From contig NZ_CAXBGE010000006.1 of NCBI RefSeq assembly GCF_963975345.1, positions 173,848-237,847 on the forward strand: a stretch of DNA of 64,000 nt. The letters are read 5' to 3'. A program made the position numbers and the translations under genes. Each line of letters starts with the position of its first letter. Within the stretch, counting starts at the first letter, position 1. Of this stretch, positions 55,600 to 64,000 are shown piece after piece. The DNA is from Maricaulis sp963975345. GTDB lineage: Bacteria; Pseudomonadota; Alphaproteobacteria; Caulobacterales; Maricaulaceae. The notes beneath the pieces were generated by a model. That model was not told where the DNA came from. It did not search any database and was given only the letters and a program-made list of their open reading frames with translations.

Positions 55600-57126
55600 A
55601 TGGCCGCTCGCACTACATCGGTTGCTTTCGAAGGCGCTGAAGCGCGCCTGGTCGACGTGCAGGTGCAGGTCGCCGGCGGATCGCAGCCAATATTTTCCAT
55701 CGTCGGGCTGGGCGACAAGGCCGTCACCGAAAGCCGGGAGCGGGTCCGGGCAGCCTTTGCGGCACTGGGCCTGTCGATGCCGTCGCAGCGCCTGATCGTC
55801 AATCTCGCCCCGGCCGACCGGCCCAAGGAAGGTTCGCATTTCGATCTGCCCATCGCGCTCAGCGTGCTGGCCGAACTCGGTGTGGTGCCGCGCGATGCGG
55901 TCGAGGAAAATCTCGCCTTTGGTGAGCTTGGCGTTGATGCCTCGATTGCACCGGCACCGGGCGCCTTGCCAGCGGCGGTCGCGGCCCAAGCCGCCGGCCT
56001 GTCACTGATCTGTCCCGAGGCGTGTGGCCCGGAGGCGGCTTGGGCGGGGGGGGAATTGCCGATCATTGCCCCGGCCAGCCTGATCCAGCTGATCAATCAT
56101 TTCAAAGGCACGCAGGTCTTGTCGCGGCCGGCGCCGGGCGAGCTGGTCGAGACGGCCAATTTTGCCGATCTCAACCAGGTCAAGGGCCAGGAGAGCGCCA
56201 AGCGGGCGCTGGAGATCGCGGCTGCCGGGCACCATAATCTGTTGATGGTTGGCCCGCCCGGCTCCGGCAAATCGATGATGGCCGAGCGTCTGCCGGGCCT
56301 GCTGCCACCACTTTCCGCGGCCGAATTGCTCGATGTCTCGATGATCCACTCCGTGGCCGGCCTGCTGGAGCGCGGTTGTCTGCGCCGTGATCGCCCCTTC
56401 CGCTCGCCGCACCACTCCGCCTCGATGGCGGCGATGGTCGGTGGTGGCACAAGGGCCAGGCCGGGCGAGGCGTCATTGGCACATCATGGCGTGTTGTTTC
56501 TGGATGAATTGCCAGAATTCCATCCGCAAGTGCTCGATAGTTTGCGTGCGCCGCTCGAAGCCGGACGGATCACGGTTGCGCGCGCCAATGCGCATATCTC
56601 CTATCCGGCCCGCTTCCAGCTCGTCGCGGCGATGAATCCCTGCCGCTGCGGCGGTGGTGGCCAGGATGGCTCGGCCTGCCGCCGGGGTCCGCGCTGTGCC
56701 AGCGACTACCAGGCGCGCATTTCCGGCCCGATGCTCGACCGGATCGATCTGCAAATCCAGGTTCCGCCCGTCACGCCTGCGGATTTGGCGCTGCCAGCCC
56801 CGGTCGAGGGCACGGCTGAAGCGGCCGCACGTGTCGCCATCGCCCGCGCCGTCCAGGCCGAACGTGGCTATCTCAACGCGCACCTGCCGCCCGATATACT
56901 GGAACACGCTGCCGCCCCCGACCGTGCTGGCGAAGCCCTGCTCAACCAGGCCGCCCAGCAACACAGCCTCACCGCCCGCAGCTACCACCGCGTCCTGCGC
57001 GTCGCCCGCACCATCGCCGATCTCGACGGCAGCGACGCCGTGAGACGTATCCACATCGCCGAAGCGCTGTCGTGCCGGCGAGGTTTGGCGCAAGCGGCAG
57101 GGCCGGTGTCGGCGGGTGTGCGGTAA
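55600..57126 (+). CDS. comM: YifB/ComM-family Mg chelatase-like AAA+ protein
   Basis: A 508-aa protein starting at the ATG 55600 (MAARTTSVAFEGAEARLVDV) behind GGAGAGG. An N-terminal Lon-like domain (IVGLGDKAVTESRERVRAAFAALGL, partly quoted) precedes the AAA+ core: Walker A GPPGSGKSMM, Walker B VLFLDELPEF, a zinc-like CRCGGGG...CRRGPRC insert, and RISGPMLDRIDLQI. In naturally competent bacteria ComM extends strand exchange during transformation; the role elsewhere is less clear. The 168-base leader includes repeated TTGAC words. Confidence 0.94.
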   Translation: MAARTTSVAFEGAEARLVDVQVQVAGGSQPIFSIVGLGDKAVTESRERVRAAFAALGLSMPSQRLIVNLAPADRPKEGSHFDLPIALSVLAELGVVPRDAVEENLAFGELGVDASIAPAPGALPAAVAAQAAGLSLICPEACGPEAAWAGGELPIIAPASLIQLINHFKGTQVLSRPAPGELVETANFADLNQVKGQESAKRALEIAAAGHHNLLMVGPPGSGKSMMAERLPGLLPPLSAAELLDVSMIHSVAGLLERGCLRRDRPFRSPHHSASMAAMVGGGTRARPGEASLAHHGVLFLDELPEFHPQVLDSLRAPLEAGRITVARANAHISYPARFQLVAAMNPCRCGGGGQDGSACRRGPRCASDYQARISGPMLDRIDLQIQVPPVTPADLALPAPVEGTAEAAARVAIARAVQAERGYLNAHLPPDILEHAAAPDRAGEALLNQAAQQHSLTARSYHRVLRVARTIADLDGSDAVRRIHIAEALSCRRGLAQAAGPVSAGVR

Positions 57127-57544
57127 ACGCCGCGGCGCCTGTCCCCCTCGTTGCTGGCGCCAGCCGAGGACTGGTAAAAATGCCCCGCGATGGGCCGACC
57201 CTCCATGACCAGGCTTTGACCGCAGGTATGGGTTCCAAAATCCCTCAAATGGGCTACAATCGCAAATTGCCAAATTGACTGAATCCCAAACCCAGTTGTA
57301 TGGCAGCCCCCTGTTTCTTCGTCGATTCAGTGAGCGCAAATGCCAATCGATGGCAGCGAGAGGTTACTTCGAGCGGGGTTGCGAACTCTGGAGGCTTGTA
57401 ATCAATGACGACGATCATCCGGTCGGAATTGCATCGCCGGTTGGCGGCGTAAACTCCAGCGCGCGAGCCAGAGCAACGCTTTGAATTCATCCACCCTCTA
57501 TTGGGGACACCGAACATATTCACTCGTTTTCGAGGACGCTATAA
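57127..57544. other. Gap between comM and the second esterase gene
   Basis: These 418 bases are less GC-rich than their flanks. No gene is supported: an 89-codon frame runs antisense and a short frame runs plus, but neither has a good ribosome site or a recognisable product. A TTGACT at 57275 may be part of a promoter for the downstream gene. Confidence 0.5.
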
Positions 57545-58810
57545 ATGAGATTGGGCACCCTTTTCTTGACGATAAGTGGATATCCGGCACTTGCGCGCGA
57601 CATTTTCAACGCCTGGTTCGGGCGGCTTGTTAAGCCCATTGCTCTTTGTCTGATGCTGTTGGCGCCAAGCGGCGGGGCAGGGGCCTTGGATTGGCCGGAA
57701 ATTGATTTTTGGGCGGTGGGAATAGCCGAGCCGGAATGTCGCTCATCGTCTCCGCCATTTCCCAAGCTCTGTGAAATCCGGCACCTATCCCAAGCTGACC
57801 TCGATGAAATTACCAACGAACTGTTCGCGGCTGCGTCGAATGGTGAGTACCTCTCGACCTTGTCAGACGGCATTCTGACGATTTCCTCGCTCTCCGCTGA
57901 AAGAGAGTCGTTTGTTTGCTGTGACATCCAGGGCCCGTTCAGGGCGCATGAGAACAGCGATGGTCAGCCGATTTCTGTCGCAAGATTTGGCGTCCCGGCT
58001 GGCGCATTCATTCACATCGAACTTATGAACGATGTTGATATGATCGGTTCCGGATACATTCTTGAGAGCATTTCAGATTATCAGAAAGCATATATTGGAA
58101 GCCAAGAAAGCCAAATAGACGTTGACTATCAGACCATTAGATTTGACAGCCTCGATAGGGACGTGCATGTTTTTCAAAATAGACCCGATCTGCCGCCCAA
58201 ACACATTTTTTATGTAAAAGACGGAAATAACGCTCCCCACGTTTTCGCTCCGGCGCTTCTCGAGTATTATGGGGGCACACTTTCGGAAATGCCGAGTTTT
58301 GCGCTTATTGGTATCGAAAGCGGCTCCAGTGACGTGCGCCTCAATGAGTACGTAAGGGCCATGTCAAATGATACCGCCGCCTATGATCGCTACAGATCGA
58401 TTTTCGAAGATGCGATAGTGCCTCAGATCGAAGAGATGCTTGGCTACACCGGCGGGGCAGCTGGGCGTGTCCTCTTCGGCCAATCGAATGGTGGGAGATG
58501 GGTGTTGGACTACTCGCTCGACCACCCGAGTTTTGCGTGCAGCATCATGGCGATGTCGATTGCTGGCGGAAATCTCGAGCAATCGGAAGTGGCTGAGGCG
58601 AGCTCGGCGACCGATTGCAGAAACTATTACTTGGCCGCGGGTCAACTTGAAGGCAGCATGCTTGCCCGCACGGAAGACATGCATCATATGCTGCTTGCTG
58701 CGGGCCTCTCATCCCAGTTGGTGATTGAAGCTGGAGGACACAATTTCAGTTCCTGGGTGCCAGCTTTTCTGTTTTTCTTCGATCAGATTATGACCTCGGC
58801 ATCGGACTAG
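57545..58810 (+). CDS. Esterase-like alpha/beta hydrolase, divergent paralogue
   Basis: A 421-aa protein. The N-terminal 27 residues before the hydrophobic signal (PIALCLMLLAPSGGAGA) are unusually long for a signal n-region, so the true start may be later. The N-terminal domain carries Cys pairs (EPECRSSS, KLCEIRH, FVCCDIQ). The hydrolase half has the nucleophile elbow VLFGQSNGGRW, and the His is in EAGGHNFSSW. The layout and the CC motif match the protein at 46612-47793. The gene is visibly AT-richer than its neighbours and has A/T-ending codons, which suggests recent transfer. Confidence 0.78.
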   Translation: MRLGTLFLTISGYPALARDIFNAWFGRLVKPIALCLMLLAPSGGAGALDWPEIDFWAVGIAEPECRSSSPPFPKLCEIRHLSQADLDEITNELFAAASNGEYLSTLSDGILTISSLSAERESFVCCDIQGPFRAHENSDGQPISVARFGVPAGAFIHIELMNDVDMIGSGYILESISDYQKAYIGSQESQIDVDYQTIRFDSLDRDVHVFQNRPDLPPKHIFYVKDGNNAPHVFAPALLEYYGGTLSEMPSFALIGIESGSSDVRLNEYVRAMSNDTAAYDRYRSIFEDAIVPQIEEMLGYTGGAAGRVLFGQSNGGRWVLDYSLDHPSFACSIMAMSIAGGNLEQSEVAEASSATDCRNYYLAAGQLEGSMLARTEDMHHMLLAAGLSSQLVIEAGGHNFSSWVPAFLFFFDQIMTSASD

Positions 58811-59232
58811 ATGATGGGGCGAACTCTTCCGACAACAACCGCAATCGAGGACGGGGTTCAGCTGCGTCAGATGCCCAGCTGTCGGTGGGGGAACGCCACC
58901 AGCTACCCCACTTTTGCGGCCGGCCAGCCCCTTCGGGGAAGCCAAGTTTGTGCCAGATGTTTGGTTCCGCGAAGTGAGTCGCCAACAATTCCGTGGGTTG
59001 ACCGGTCCAGCCTGCAAGACTCTGGTCACCATCATTGTTCGCTTCGGTTGGGACATGCCCCTGTGGCACTAAAAACGGGACGCGTGCTTGACTCCTCGCA
59101 ACGGGACCATGTCCCCGGTGAGTCTCGGCTGACCAAAGCAGTGCACGACTTATCGGCCGTCCGGGCCGCCGATAGGGGGTTATGGTCTCCCGGTCTCCGG
59201 GCCGATTCGATGGAATTGTTATTGAGGGTGTA
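58811..59232. other. Gap before the ClpP-like gene, possible gene remnant
   Basis: These 422 bases contain no supported gene. One plus frame at about 58860-59070 reads PASPFGEAKFVPDVWFREVS and ends in TAA without a start, so it could be the remnant of a coding sequence, but I cannot assign it. The last bases (GAGGGTG) are the ribosome site of the next gene. Confidence 0.4.
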
Positions 59233-60057
59233 ATGCGGATTGCCGGGTTGATTACCGTGGCGCTGTTGGGCTTGGCATACCTTGTGCTGTTCACAAAATC
59301 GGACAATGACGGCCAATGTCGGCAGCTCGATGCGAGGACGCTGGAAATCAACGGTCGGATCAATGCGGCCCTGGCCGATTGCGTTGACGTTCTGCTCGGG
59401 TCTGAAATAGACACCGTCATCGTCACCTCGCAGGGCGGTGAGACCTTTGCCGGACGCCGGATCGGTAATCGGATCGGGGATCGGCCTCGCACACTGGTGG
59501 TCCGCGATCGCTGCCTGTCGTCGTGCGGCAATTATTTTGTTCCGGCGGCGCAGCGCCTCGTGCTTGAGCCCGGCGCCGTCGTCGGGCTGCACGGCACGCC
59601 CGATCCTGCGACCATGGCGCGGCACATGCGACATTTTGAGGCCAGTCTCGACCGCGACGTGGCCGCAGGCGAAATCTCCCGCGACGCGCGTGATCGCAGC
59701 CTGTCCGGGCAAGTCGAGCGCGACGCGGCCCAACTGGATGAGGAGGCTGCCTTCGCCGAACGCTTCGGCGTGCCCAAGGGCTGGCGCCTCTACCGGGGGG
59801 TTGGCGATGGCAGGACCGGATTCCTGCAATATTTCAACGGCCGCAATGAAGCGCTCGACGGCCGTTGGGACCTGCTGGTCGTTGAGGCGCCGATGCTGCA
59901 ATCCTGCCTGCCCCACGTGCTGGCGGAGGGGTATCAGCAAGCCGCTGACACGCCCCGTTGGCGGCTGCCGCAGCTCTGGCTCCACCCGATTTTCGCCTTC
60001 CCTGTCCGCAGTGGTGAATTGCGCTGCACAGACCCGGAGGTGATTGACCCCGCTTGA
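59233..60057 (+). CDS. Periplasmic ClpP/crotonase-like protein
   Basis: A 274-aa protein starting at the ATG 59233 (MRIAGLITVALLGLAYLVLF), a signal anchor. The core VIVTSQGGETFAGRRIGNRI, then LVVRDRCLSSCGNYFVPAAQ and GAVVGLHGTP, follows the pattern of COG3904-type periplasmic ClpP-like folds. There the serine of the C-x-S-x-C turn and a later His form the candidate catalytic pair. Two Cys flank the serine (CLSSC). The C-terminal half is helical and ends with a partly separate domain. The activity is unproven. Confidence 0.72.
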   Translation: MRIAGLITVALLGLAYLVLFTKSDNDGQCRQLDARTLEINGRINAALADCVDVLLGSEIDTVIVTSQGGETFAGRRIGNRIGDRPRTLVVRDRCLSSCGNYFVPAAQRLVLEPGAVVGLHGTPDPATMARHMRHFEASLDRDVAAGEISRDARDRSLSGQVERDAAQLDEEAAFAERFGVPKGWRLYRGVGDGRTGFLQYFNGRNEALDGRWDLLVVEAPMLQSCLPHVLAEGYQQAADTPRWRLPQLWLHPIFAFPVRSGELRCTDPEVIDPA

Positions 60058-60132
60058 CCCTGTCCCGGGCCTCGCATTCTCCCAGCCCATGACGACGGAT
60101 CGTTAACTTCCCGCGGCTAGCTTTCCCCTGTC

Positions 60133-62049
60133 ATGACACGCGAAACGCCGCCCGACAGCGAGGCCGGTTCCCAAGCCTCCAGGCCGGGGCCGGACGATGA
60201 GAGATTTGCGACTGCGACCGAACTGGGCGCGGCGGAATTTCTTATATCTGCGCTCGATGCGGCCGGCGAGCTGGTGCTGGTGCGCGGTGGCGGCGGACGG
60301 GTCGTCCACGTCAATGCCGCCTTCATCGCCGCCTTTGGCGGTGCGCGCGCTGATTGGGTCGGGCAATGGTTCTCCGTTGCCCCGCCGGTCAAAAGCGATG
60401 ATCCGCGCCGCTATGAAATGCTGATGCGCACGCGTCAGGGCCCCGTCTGGATCGAATGGGATGAGCGGCTTCTGCCCGACAGGCGCGGCGTCATCTCGGT
60501 TGGACGCGATGTCAGTTCGCGCCACGAAGCGCATGCCGATCTGGAAGCGTCGCAGCGCGCCAAATCCCTGTTTTTCGCCGCCGTCACCCATGAATTGCGC
60601 ACGCCTTTGGCCGGTGCGTTGGGAATTGCCGGCCTGCTCGCCACAACGCCGCTGCGGCCCGACCAGGCCGATTATGTCCGCACTCTGGCCAGTTCGGCCG
60701 AGCATGCGCTGGCCATGGTTGACGATATTCTCGATCTGTCACGGCTGGAAGCCGGCAAGCTGGCCCTGCGCCCCGACACGGTCGATATCGCCGATCTGGT
60801 GCGCGATACCGTCGAACTGGTGGCGCCGCGAGCGCAGCAAAAGGGCCTCGAGATTGGCATTGTCCAGTCCGCCGACGCGCCGACCCGGATTACCGGCGAT
60901 GCGGCGCGCCTGCGCCAAATCCTGTTCAACCTGATCGGCAATGCCGTCAAATTCACGCTCCAGGGCGGTATCCGCATCGATATCGGTTGCGCCCCGGCGG
61001 GCGATGGGCGGGCGCGGCTGTCGCTCTCGGTCAGCGATAGCGGGCCGGGGATTTCCGAGCTCGACCAGCAAAGCCTGTTTGAACATTTCGAGCGCGGCGC
61101 TGCCGAACGCGATGGCGCCGAAGGCGGCGCCGGGCTCGGCCTCGCCATGGTGCGCCGTCTGGTTGAGGCGATGGAGTCTTCGATGGGAGTCGAAAGCCGG
61201 CTCGGCGAGGGCGCGAAATTCTGGGTGATTTTCGAATTGCCCGTGCTCGCCAGCGGCCTCGGCACCCCGATGGCTGGCCGCGAACTGGCCGTCGCCAGCC
61301 CCGACTCCATCCTGCGCCAGGCCCTCAGCGATCAGTTGCGCGAGCTCGGCGGTGATGTTGTCGCGATCGACCGGGCCGAAAACCTCGCCGCCGCATCGGG
61401 CCGCGAATTGCTGGTCGATGGCGCTTGGTCAGCGCATGCGGCCGGTTCCGGCGCCCGCCATGTCTGGCAATTGGTGACGCCGGCCGGCAAGGACGATGTC
61501 ATCGAAGACTTGCCCGACGGCGTCGACGGCTGGCTCGTCAAACCGGTGCGCCTCTCCAGCCTGATCGAACAGATCGCCGGTACTGCGCCGCTGCGCCAGC
61601 CCGCCGCCCGGCCACAAATCGAGCCAGAGCCCGAGACGCGTCTGCTGGACGGGCTGCAAATCCTCGTCGCCGAAGACGACCCGGTCAACGCCCTGATCGC
61701 GCGCCGGACGCTGGAGCGGCTGGGTGCCCATGTCACCGCCGTCGATAGCGGCCGCGCCGCCCTGCGCGCGCTGGAGACGAGCCATTTCGACGCCGCTCTG
61801 CTCGACCAACGCATGCCCGGCATGGACGGTGCCGAACTGGCCCGAATGGCGCGGTTGAGCGGCCATGATCTGCCGCTGGTCGCCCTGACCGCCAATTGCA
61901 GTGAGGACGACCGCAAAACCTGCCTTGAAGCCGGCATGAATGATTTCCTCTCCAAACCGGTCGATCCCGATCTTCTGGCCCAGACACTCGCGCGCTTGTG
62001 CGCCATCGGGAAGCAGGCCAGCATGGCGCGAAATACGCCAATCGGCTGA
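60133..62049 (+). CDS. Soluble hybrid histidine kinase/response regulator
   Basis: A 638-aa cytosolic kinase without membrane spans. Domains: PAS-like (about 32-130), HisKA with phospho-acceptor His153 in VTHELRTPLA, HATPase with N-box NLIGNAVKF (about 266-274) and GGAGLGLAMV, a degenerate receiver-like region (about 383-485, LVKPVRLSSL but no acceptor Asp), and a complete receiver (508-625) with acceptor Asp558 in ALLDQRMPGMDG and Lys608. The architecture suits a phosphorelay. No partner phosphotransferase or output regulator is adjacent. It is followed 14 bases later by the AmpG-type permease. Confidence 0.92.
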   Translation: MTRETPPDSEAGSQASRPGPDDERFATATELGAAEFLISALDAAGELVLVRGGGGRVVHVNAAFIAAFGGARADWVGQWFSVAPPVKSDDPRRYEMLMRTRQGPVWIEWDERLLPDRRGVISVGRDVSSRHEAHADLEASQRAKSLFFAAVTHELRTPLAGALGIAGLLATTPLRPDQADYVRTLASSAEHALAMVDDILDLSRLEAGKLALRPDTVDIADLVRDTVELVAPRAQQKGLEIGIVQSADAPTRITGDAARLRQILFNLIGNAVKFTLQGGIRIDIGCAPAGDGRARLSLSVSDSGPGISELDQQSLFEHFERGAAERDGAEGGAGLGLAMVRRLVEAMESSMGVESRLGEGAKFWVIFELPVLASGLGTPMAGRELAVASPDSILRQALSDQLRELGGDVVAIDRAENLAAASGRELLVDGAWSAHAAGSGARHVWQLVTPAGKDDVIEDLPDGVDGWLVKPVRLSSLIEQIAGTAPLRQPAARPQIEPEPETRLLDGLQILVAEDDPVNALIARRTLERLGAHVTAVDSGRAALRALETSHFDAALLDQRMPGMDGAELARMARLSGHDLPLVALTANCSEDDRKTCLEAGMNDFLSKPVDPDLLAQTLARLCAIGKQASMARNTPIG

Positions 62050-62063
62050 GGAGTTTCAGACAC

Positions 62064-63749
62064 ATGACCCAAGCGACGAGCGAGAAACCCTCAATGTTTT
62101 CCAGACTCGGCGCGGCAGGCAAGGACAAGACCCTGCTGGCGATGCTCTTCCTCGGCCTTGGCGCCGGTCTGCCCTACGCCATCCTTACCGGTACGCTGAA
62201 TGCCTGGTTCACCGAGGCCGGCGTCGACGTCTCGACCATCGGCGTTTTGTCCTGGATCGGTCTGGCCTACGCTTTCAAATTCCTGTGGTCGCCGGCCCTG
62301 CATCGTTCGCGTCCGCCCTTGCTGGGGCGTCTCGGGAATCGGCGCGGCTGGATGCTCGGTTTCCAGCTGATCATCATGATTGCGATGGCGACGATCTCGC
62401 TGGCCAACCCGCAGAGCCAATTGCCCTTGATCACGCTGATGGCGCTGATCGGTGTCATCGCTTCGGCCAGCCAGGATATCGTCATCGACGCTTGGCGCAT
62501 CGAAGTCGCGCGCGATGGCGAACATCTCGATTCGCTCTCGGCCCTGTATCAGCTCGGTTATCGCGTTTCTGGCTTTCTCGGCGGCTTCCTGGCGCTGATC
62601 CTGGCGGCGCGGATCGGCTGGTCCTTCACCTTCATGCTGCTCACCCTGATGATGTTGCTGGCGGTCACCGGGGTGATGATCGCGCGCGAATCCACCCGCG
62701 TCGCCGCCGCCGATGATCATCTGATCCGGCTCGGCAGCGGCGTCTCGCACCGGATCCGCCATTTCGCCCTGGCGCTGGTCGTGGCCGGCTGGGGCTGGGC
62801 CCTGTTTTCGCTCGGCAGTTTCATGGCCGCCACCGTGTTGGGCGAAGAGCCACCGAGCGCGCGTGACTTCATCCGCAATACCGGACCCTGGATCGTCACC
62901 GTCACGGTGATCGCACCGGCGATCATCTCCGCCATCCTGCTCTGGATCGAGCGCCGGAACCCGCAACCGGTACAGACGCCGCATACCGGGCTCGGCCGCG
63001 CCGCCAATACGCTGCACCGCTTCATTCTCGAACCGCTGATGGATCTGGTCGCCCGGCTTGGCTGGGCCGCACCGCTGGTGCTGGTGCTGATCCTGTCCTA
63101 CCGCTTTGCCGATCTGGTCTGGGGGGCCTTCGCCTACCCCTTCTATCTCGGCACCAATTTCGGCGCGATGGGCTATTCGCTCGACGATGTCGCCATCGCC
63201 TCGAAAATCGTTGGCGTCATCATGACCATCACCGGGGTCGGCATTGGCGGACTGGCGCTGAAAGCCATCGGCCGCATGCCCTGCCTGATCCTCGGCGCGA
63301 TTCTCGCTGCCGCGACCAATCTTCTGTTCTGGGACCTCACCACCGGCGCCCATTTCGTCGGCGGTTTCCTGCAATTCACCCATCTGGGCGATCTGATGGG
63401 CCTGTTCGGCGTCAATGAACGCCTGTCCTGGCTGGTCACCGCCATTGCCGGCGAAAACCTCGCCGTCGGCTTCGCCAGCGTCGTCTTCGTCGCCTATCTC
63501 TCCGCCATCGTGAACCCCGACTATGCCGCCGTGCAATATGCCCTGCTCGCCTCGCTGACCATGCTGATCGGAACCCTCGGCCGTGGCGCGCTGGGCGAAA
63601 TGATCGAAAGCCAGGGCTTCGCCTACGTCTTCATCCTCACCGCCGCCCTCGGCCTGGTCGCCGTCGTCGCGTCCATCGCCGAAGCGCTAAGGCTGAAGTT
63701 TGCACCGGCGAAGGTGCAGCCGGATGAGGGCGGGTCTGGGGTGGGTTAG
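62064..63749 (+). CDS. ampG: AmpG-type muropeptide/MFS permease
   Basis: A 561-aa major-facilitator protein starting at the ATG 62064 (MTQATSEKPSMFSRLG). LGLGAGLPYAILTGTLNAWF, LSWIGLAYAFKFLWSPALHR, and SQDIVIDAWRIEVA (each partly quoted) are the AmpG family motifs. About 14 hydrophobic segments are visible. It would import anhydromuropeptides from wall turnover, which fits mltA and the LpoA-like gene in this window. It ends shortly before an inverted-repeat element. Confidence 0.9.
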   Translation: MTQATSEKPSMFSRLGAAGKDKTLLAMLFLGLGAGLPYAILTGTLNAWFTEAGVDVSTIGVLSWIGLAYAFKFLWSPALHRSRPPLLGRLGNRRGWMLGFQLIIMIAMATISLANPQSQLPLITLMALIGVIASASQDIVIDAWRIEVARDGEHLDSLSALYQLGYRVSGFLGGFLALILAARIGWSFTFMLLTLMMLLAVTGVMIARESTRVAAADDHLIRLGSGVSHRIRHFALALVVAGWGWALFSLGSFMAATVLGEEPPSARDFIRNTGPWIVTVTVIAPAIISAILLWIERRNPQPVQTPHTGLGRAANTLHRFILEPLMDLVARLGWAAPLVLVLILSYRFADLVWGAFAYPFYLGTNFGAMGYSLDDVAIASKIVGVIMTITGVGIGGLALKAIGRMPCLILGAILAAATNLLFWDLTTGAHFVGGFLQFTHLGDLMGLFGVNERLSWLVTAIAGENLAVGFASVVFVAYLSAIVNPDYAAVQYALLASLTMLIGTLGRGALGEMIESQGFAYVFILTAALGLVAVVASIAEALRLKFAPAKVQPDEGGSGVG

Positions 63750-63785
63750 GGGCTGCGCTCAACTCTCTAAAACTACAACGGCTTG

Positions 63786-63960
63786 TCATCCCTGACGGAT
63801 GCCCCGCGCATGCGGGGCGCAGATCAGGGACCCAGATCCACCACCGCAAAACCCATCAAGCCGGAGGGGCCATGTCGGCACCCCAGCCCCCAACCGCCGG
63901 GCGTCTGGGTCCCTGATCTACGCCCGGATCGCTGGCGCGTCCGGCCATCCGTCCGGGATT
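63786..63960. repeat. Inverted-repeat element at the right edge
   Basis: AGATCAGGGACCCAGA (63821-63836) recurs inverted as TCTGGGTCCCTGATCT (63904-63919), 16 bases perfect. Wider similarity extends on both sides (GACGGATG near 63795 against its complement near 63948). The left arm also has a small hairpin GCCCCGC-GCAT-GCGGGGC (63801-63818). It is likely a dispersed intergenic repeat; copy number cannot be checked here. Confidence 0.7.
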
Positions 63961-64000
63961 GTCTGTTGGGTGTGGTGTTATAGTGGGGTGCCGGATTGGG

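Noticed and set aside
57254..57523. 89-codon minus frame in the comM/esterase gap
   Set aside because: No ribosome site, no recognisable family, and it lies in an AT-richer gap where chance frames are expected.
62091..63536. 481-codon frame antisense to ampG
   Set aside because: Composition is that of a shadow of an MFS gene; very Gln/Asp/Gly-rich with no domain.

Overview
The window reads as chromosomal DNA of a high-GC alphaproteobacterium of the Caulobacterales/Maricaulales type. The left 9 kb has the order hemH-hemE / origin-like gap / DUF299 regulator-maf-aroE-coaE-dnaQ-secB-Tim44-mltA-smr-hslU. Conserved hemE and DUF299 (RP001-like) genes bracket the replication origin of Caulobacter crescentus. 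The gap between them here (1779-2219) is AT-rich and carries DnaA-box-like, CtrA-box-like, IHF-like and GANTC motifs, so I call it the probable oriC. A Maricaulis-like genus would fit, but that is inference from gene order and style, not from a marker gene.

Layout. 1-2219: haem genes running left, then the putative origin. 2220-8946: a tightly packed housekeeping block running right (ATGA overlaps), with secB inverted inside it. 9096-14166: hslU and hslV on the minus strand, pulled 3.2 kb apart by a VOC gene, a 511-aa protein of unknown function, a repeat-rich island with two identical 24-bp palindromes, and an SRPBCC lipoprotein. 14241-18585: a GGDEF-EAL protein, a PfkB/adenosine kinase and an ATP-grasp enzyme. 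18674-23521: a three-gene minus-strand accessory operon whose largest product (1088 aa) joins two LamG-like domains, a hydrophobic multi-segment centre and a C-terminal Cys/His/Asp region resembling transglutaminase or papain folds. This is the best candidate for an undescribed system. 23732-33419: nth, a secreted EreA/ChaN-like protein, lysE-type exporter, katG, DUF2244, an AraC-MGMT fusion, glyoxalase I, a tiny 37-aa gene behind a GANTC-rich segment, and a WYL regulator facing an ABM-domain gene.

33416-46615: dapB, a membrane protein, then dnaK-fkbM-dnaJ (a methyltransferase gene sits inside the chaperone operon), alkB, a glycine-zipper lipoprotein, a ferredoxin-dependent glutamate-synthase-like enzyme, an M48 peptidase, grpE-hrcA and divergent rph. 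46612-49268: a secreted esterase-like protein, a candidate structured RNA (47951-48041), an XRE regulator with its DUF2975 membrane partner and a 38-aa single-span protein. 49269-57126: rdgB-hemW, an LpoA-like lipoprotein, rsmI-yraN-BON lipoprotein-gshB and comM. 57545-63749: a second, divergent esterase paralogue, a periplasmic ClpP/crotonase-like protein, a soluble hybrid histidine kinase and an AmpG-type permease. The right edge (63786-63960) is an inverted-repeat element.

Themes that link the genes: protein quality control (hslUV, dnaKJ, grpE, hrcA, secB, M48), DNA and nucleotide-pool protection (nth, alkB, MGMT, maf, rdgB, dnaQ, coaE nearby), oxidative and electrophile defence (katG, gloA, gshB), and cell-wall recycling (mltA, LpoA-like, ampG). 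No tRNA, rRNA, CRISPR array, intact insertion sequence or prophage was seen.
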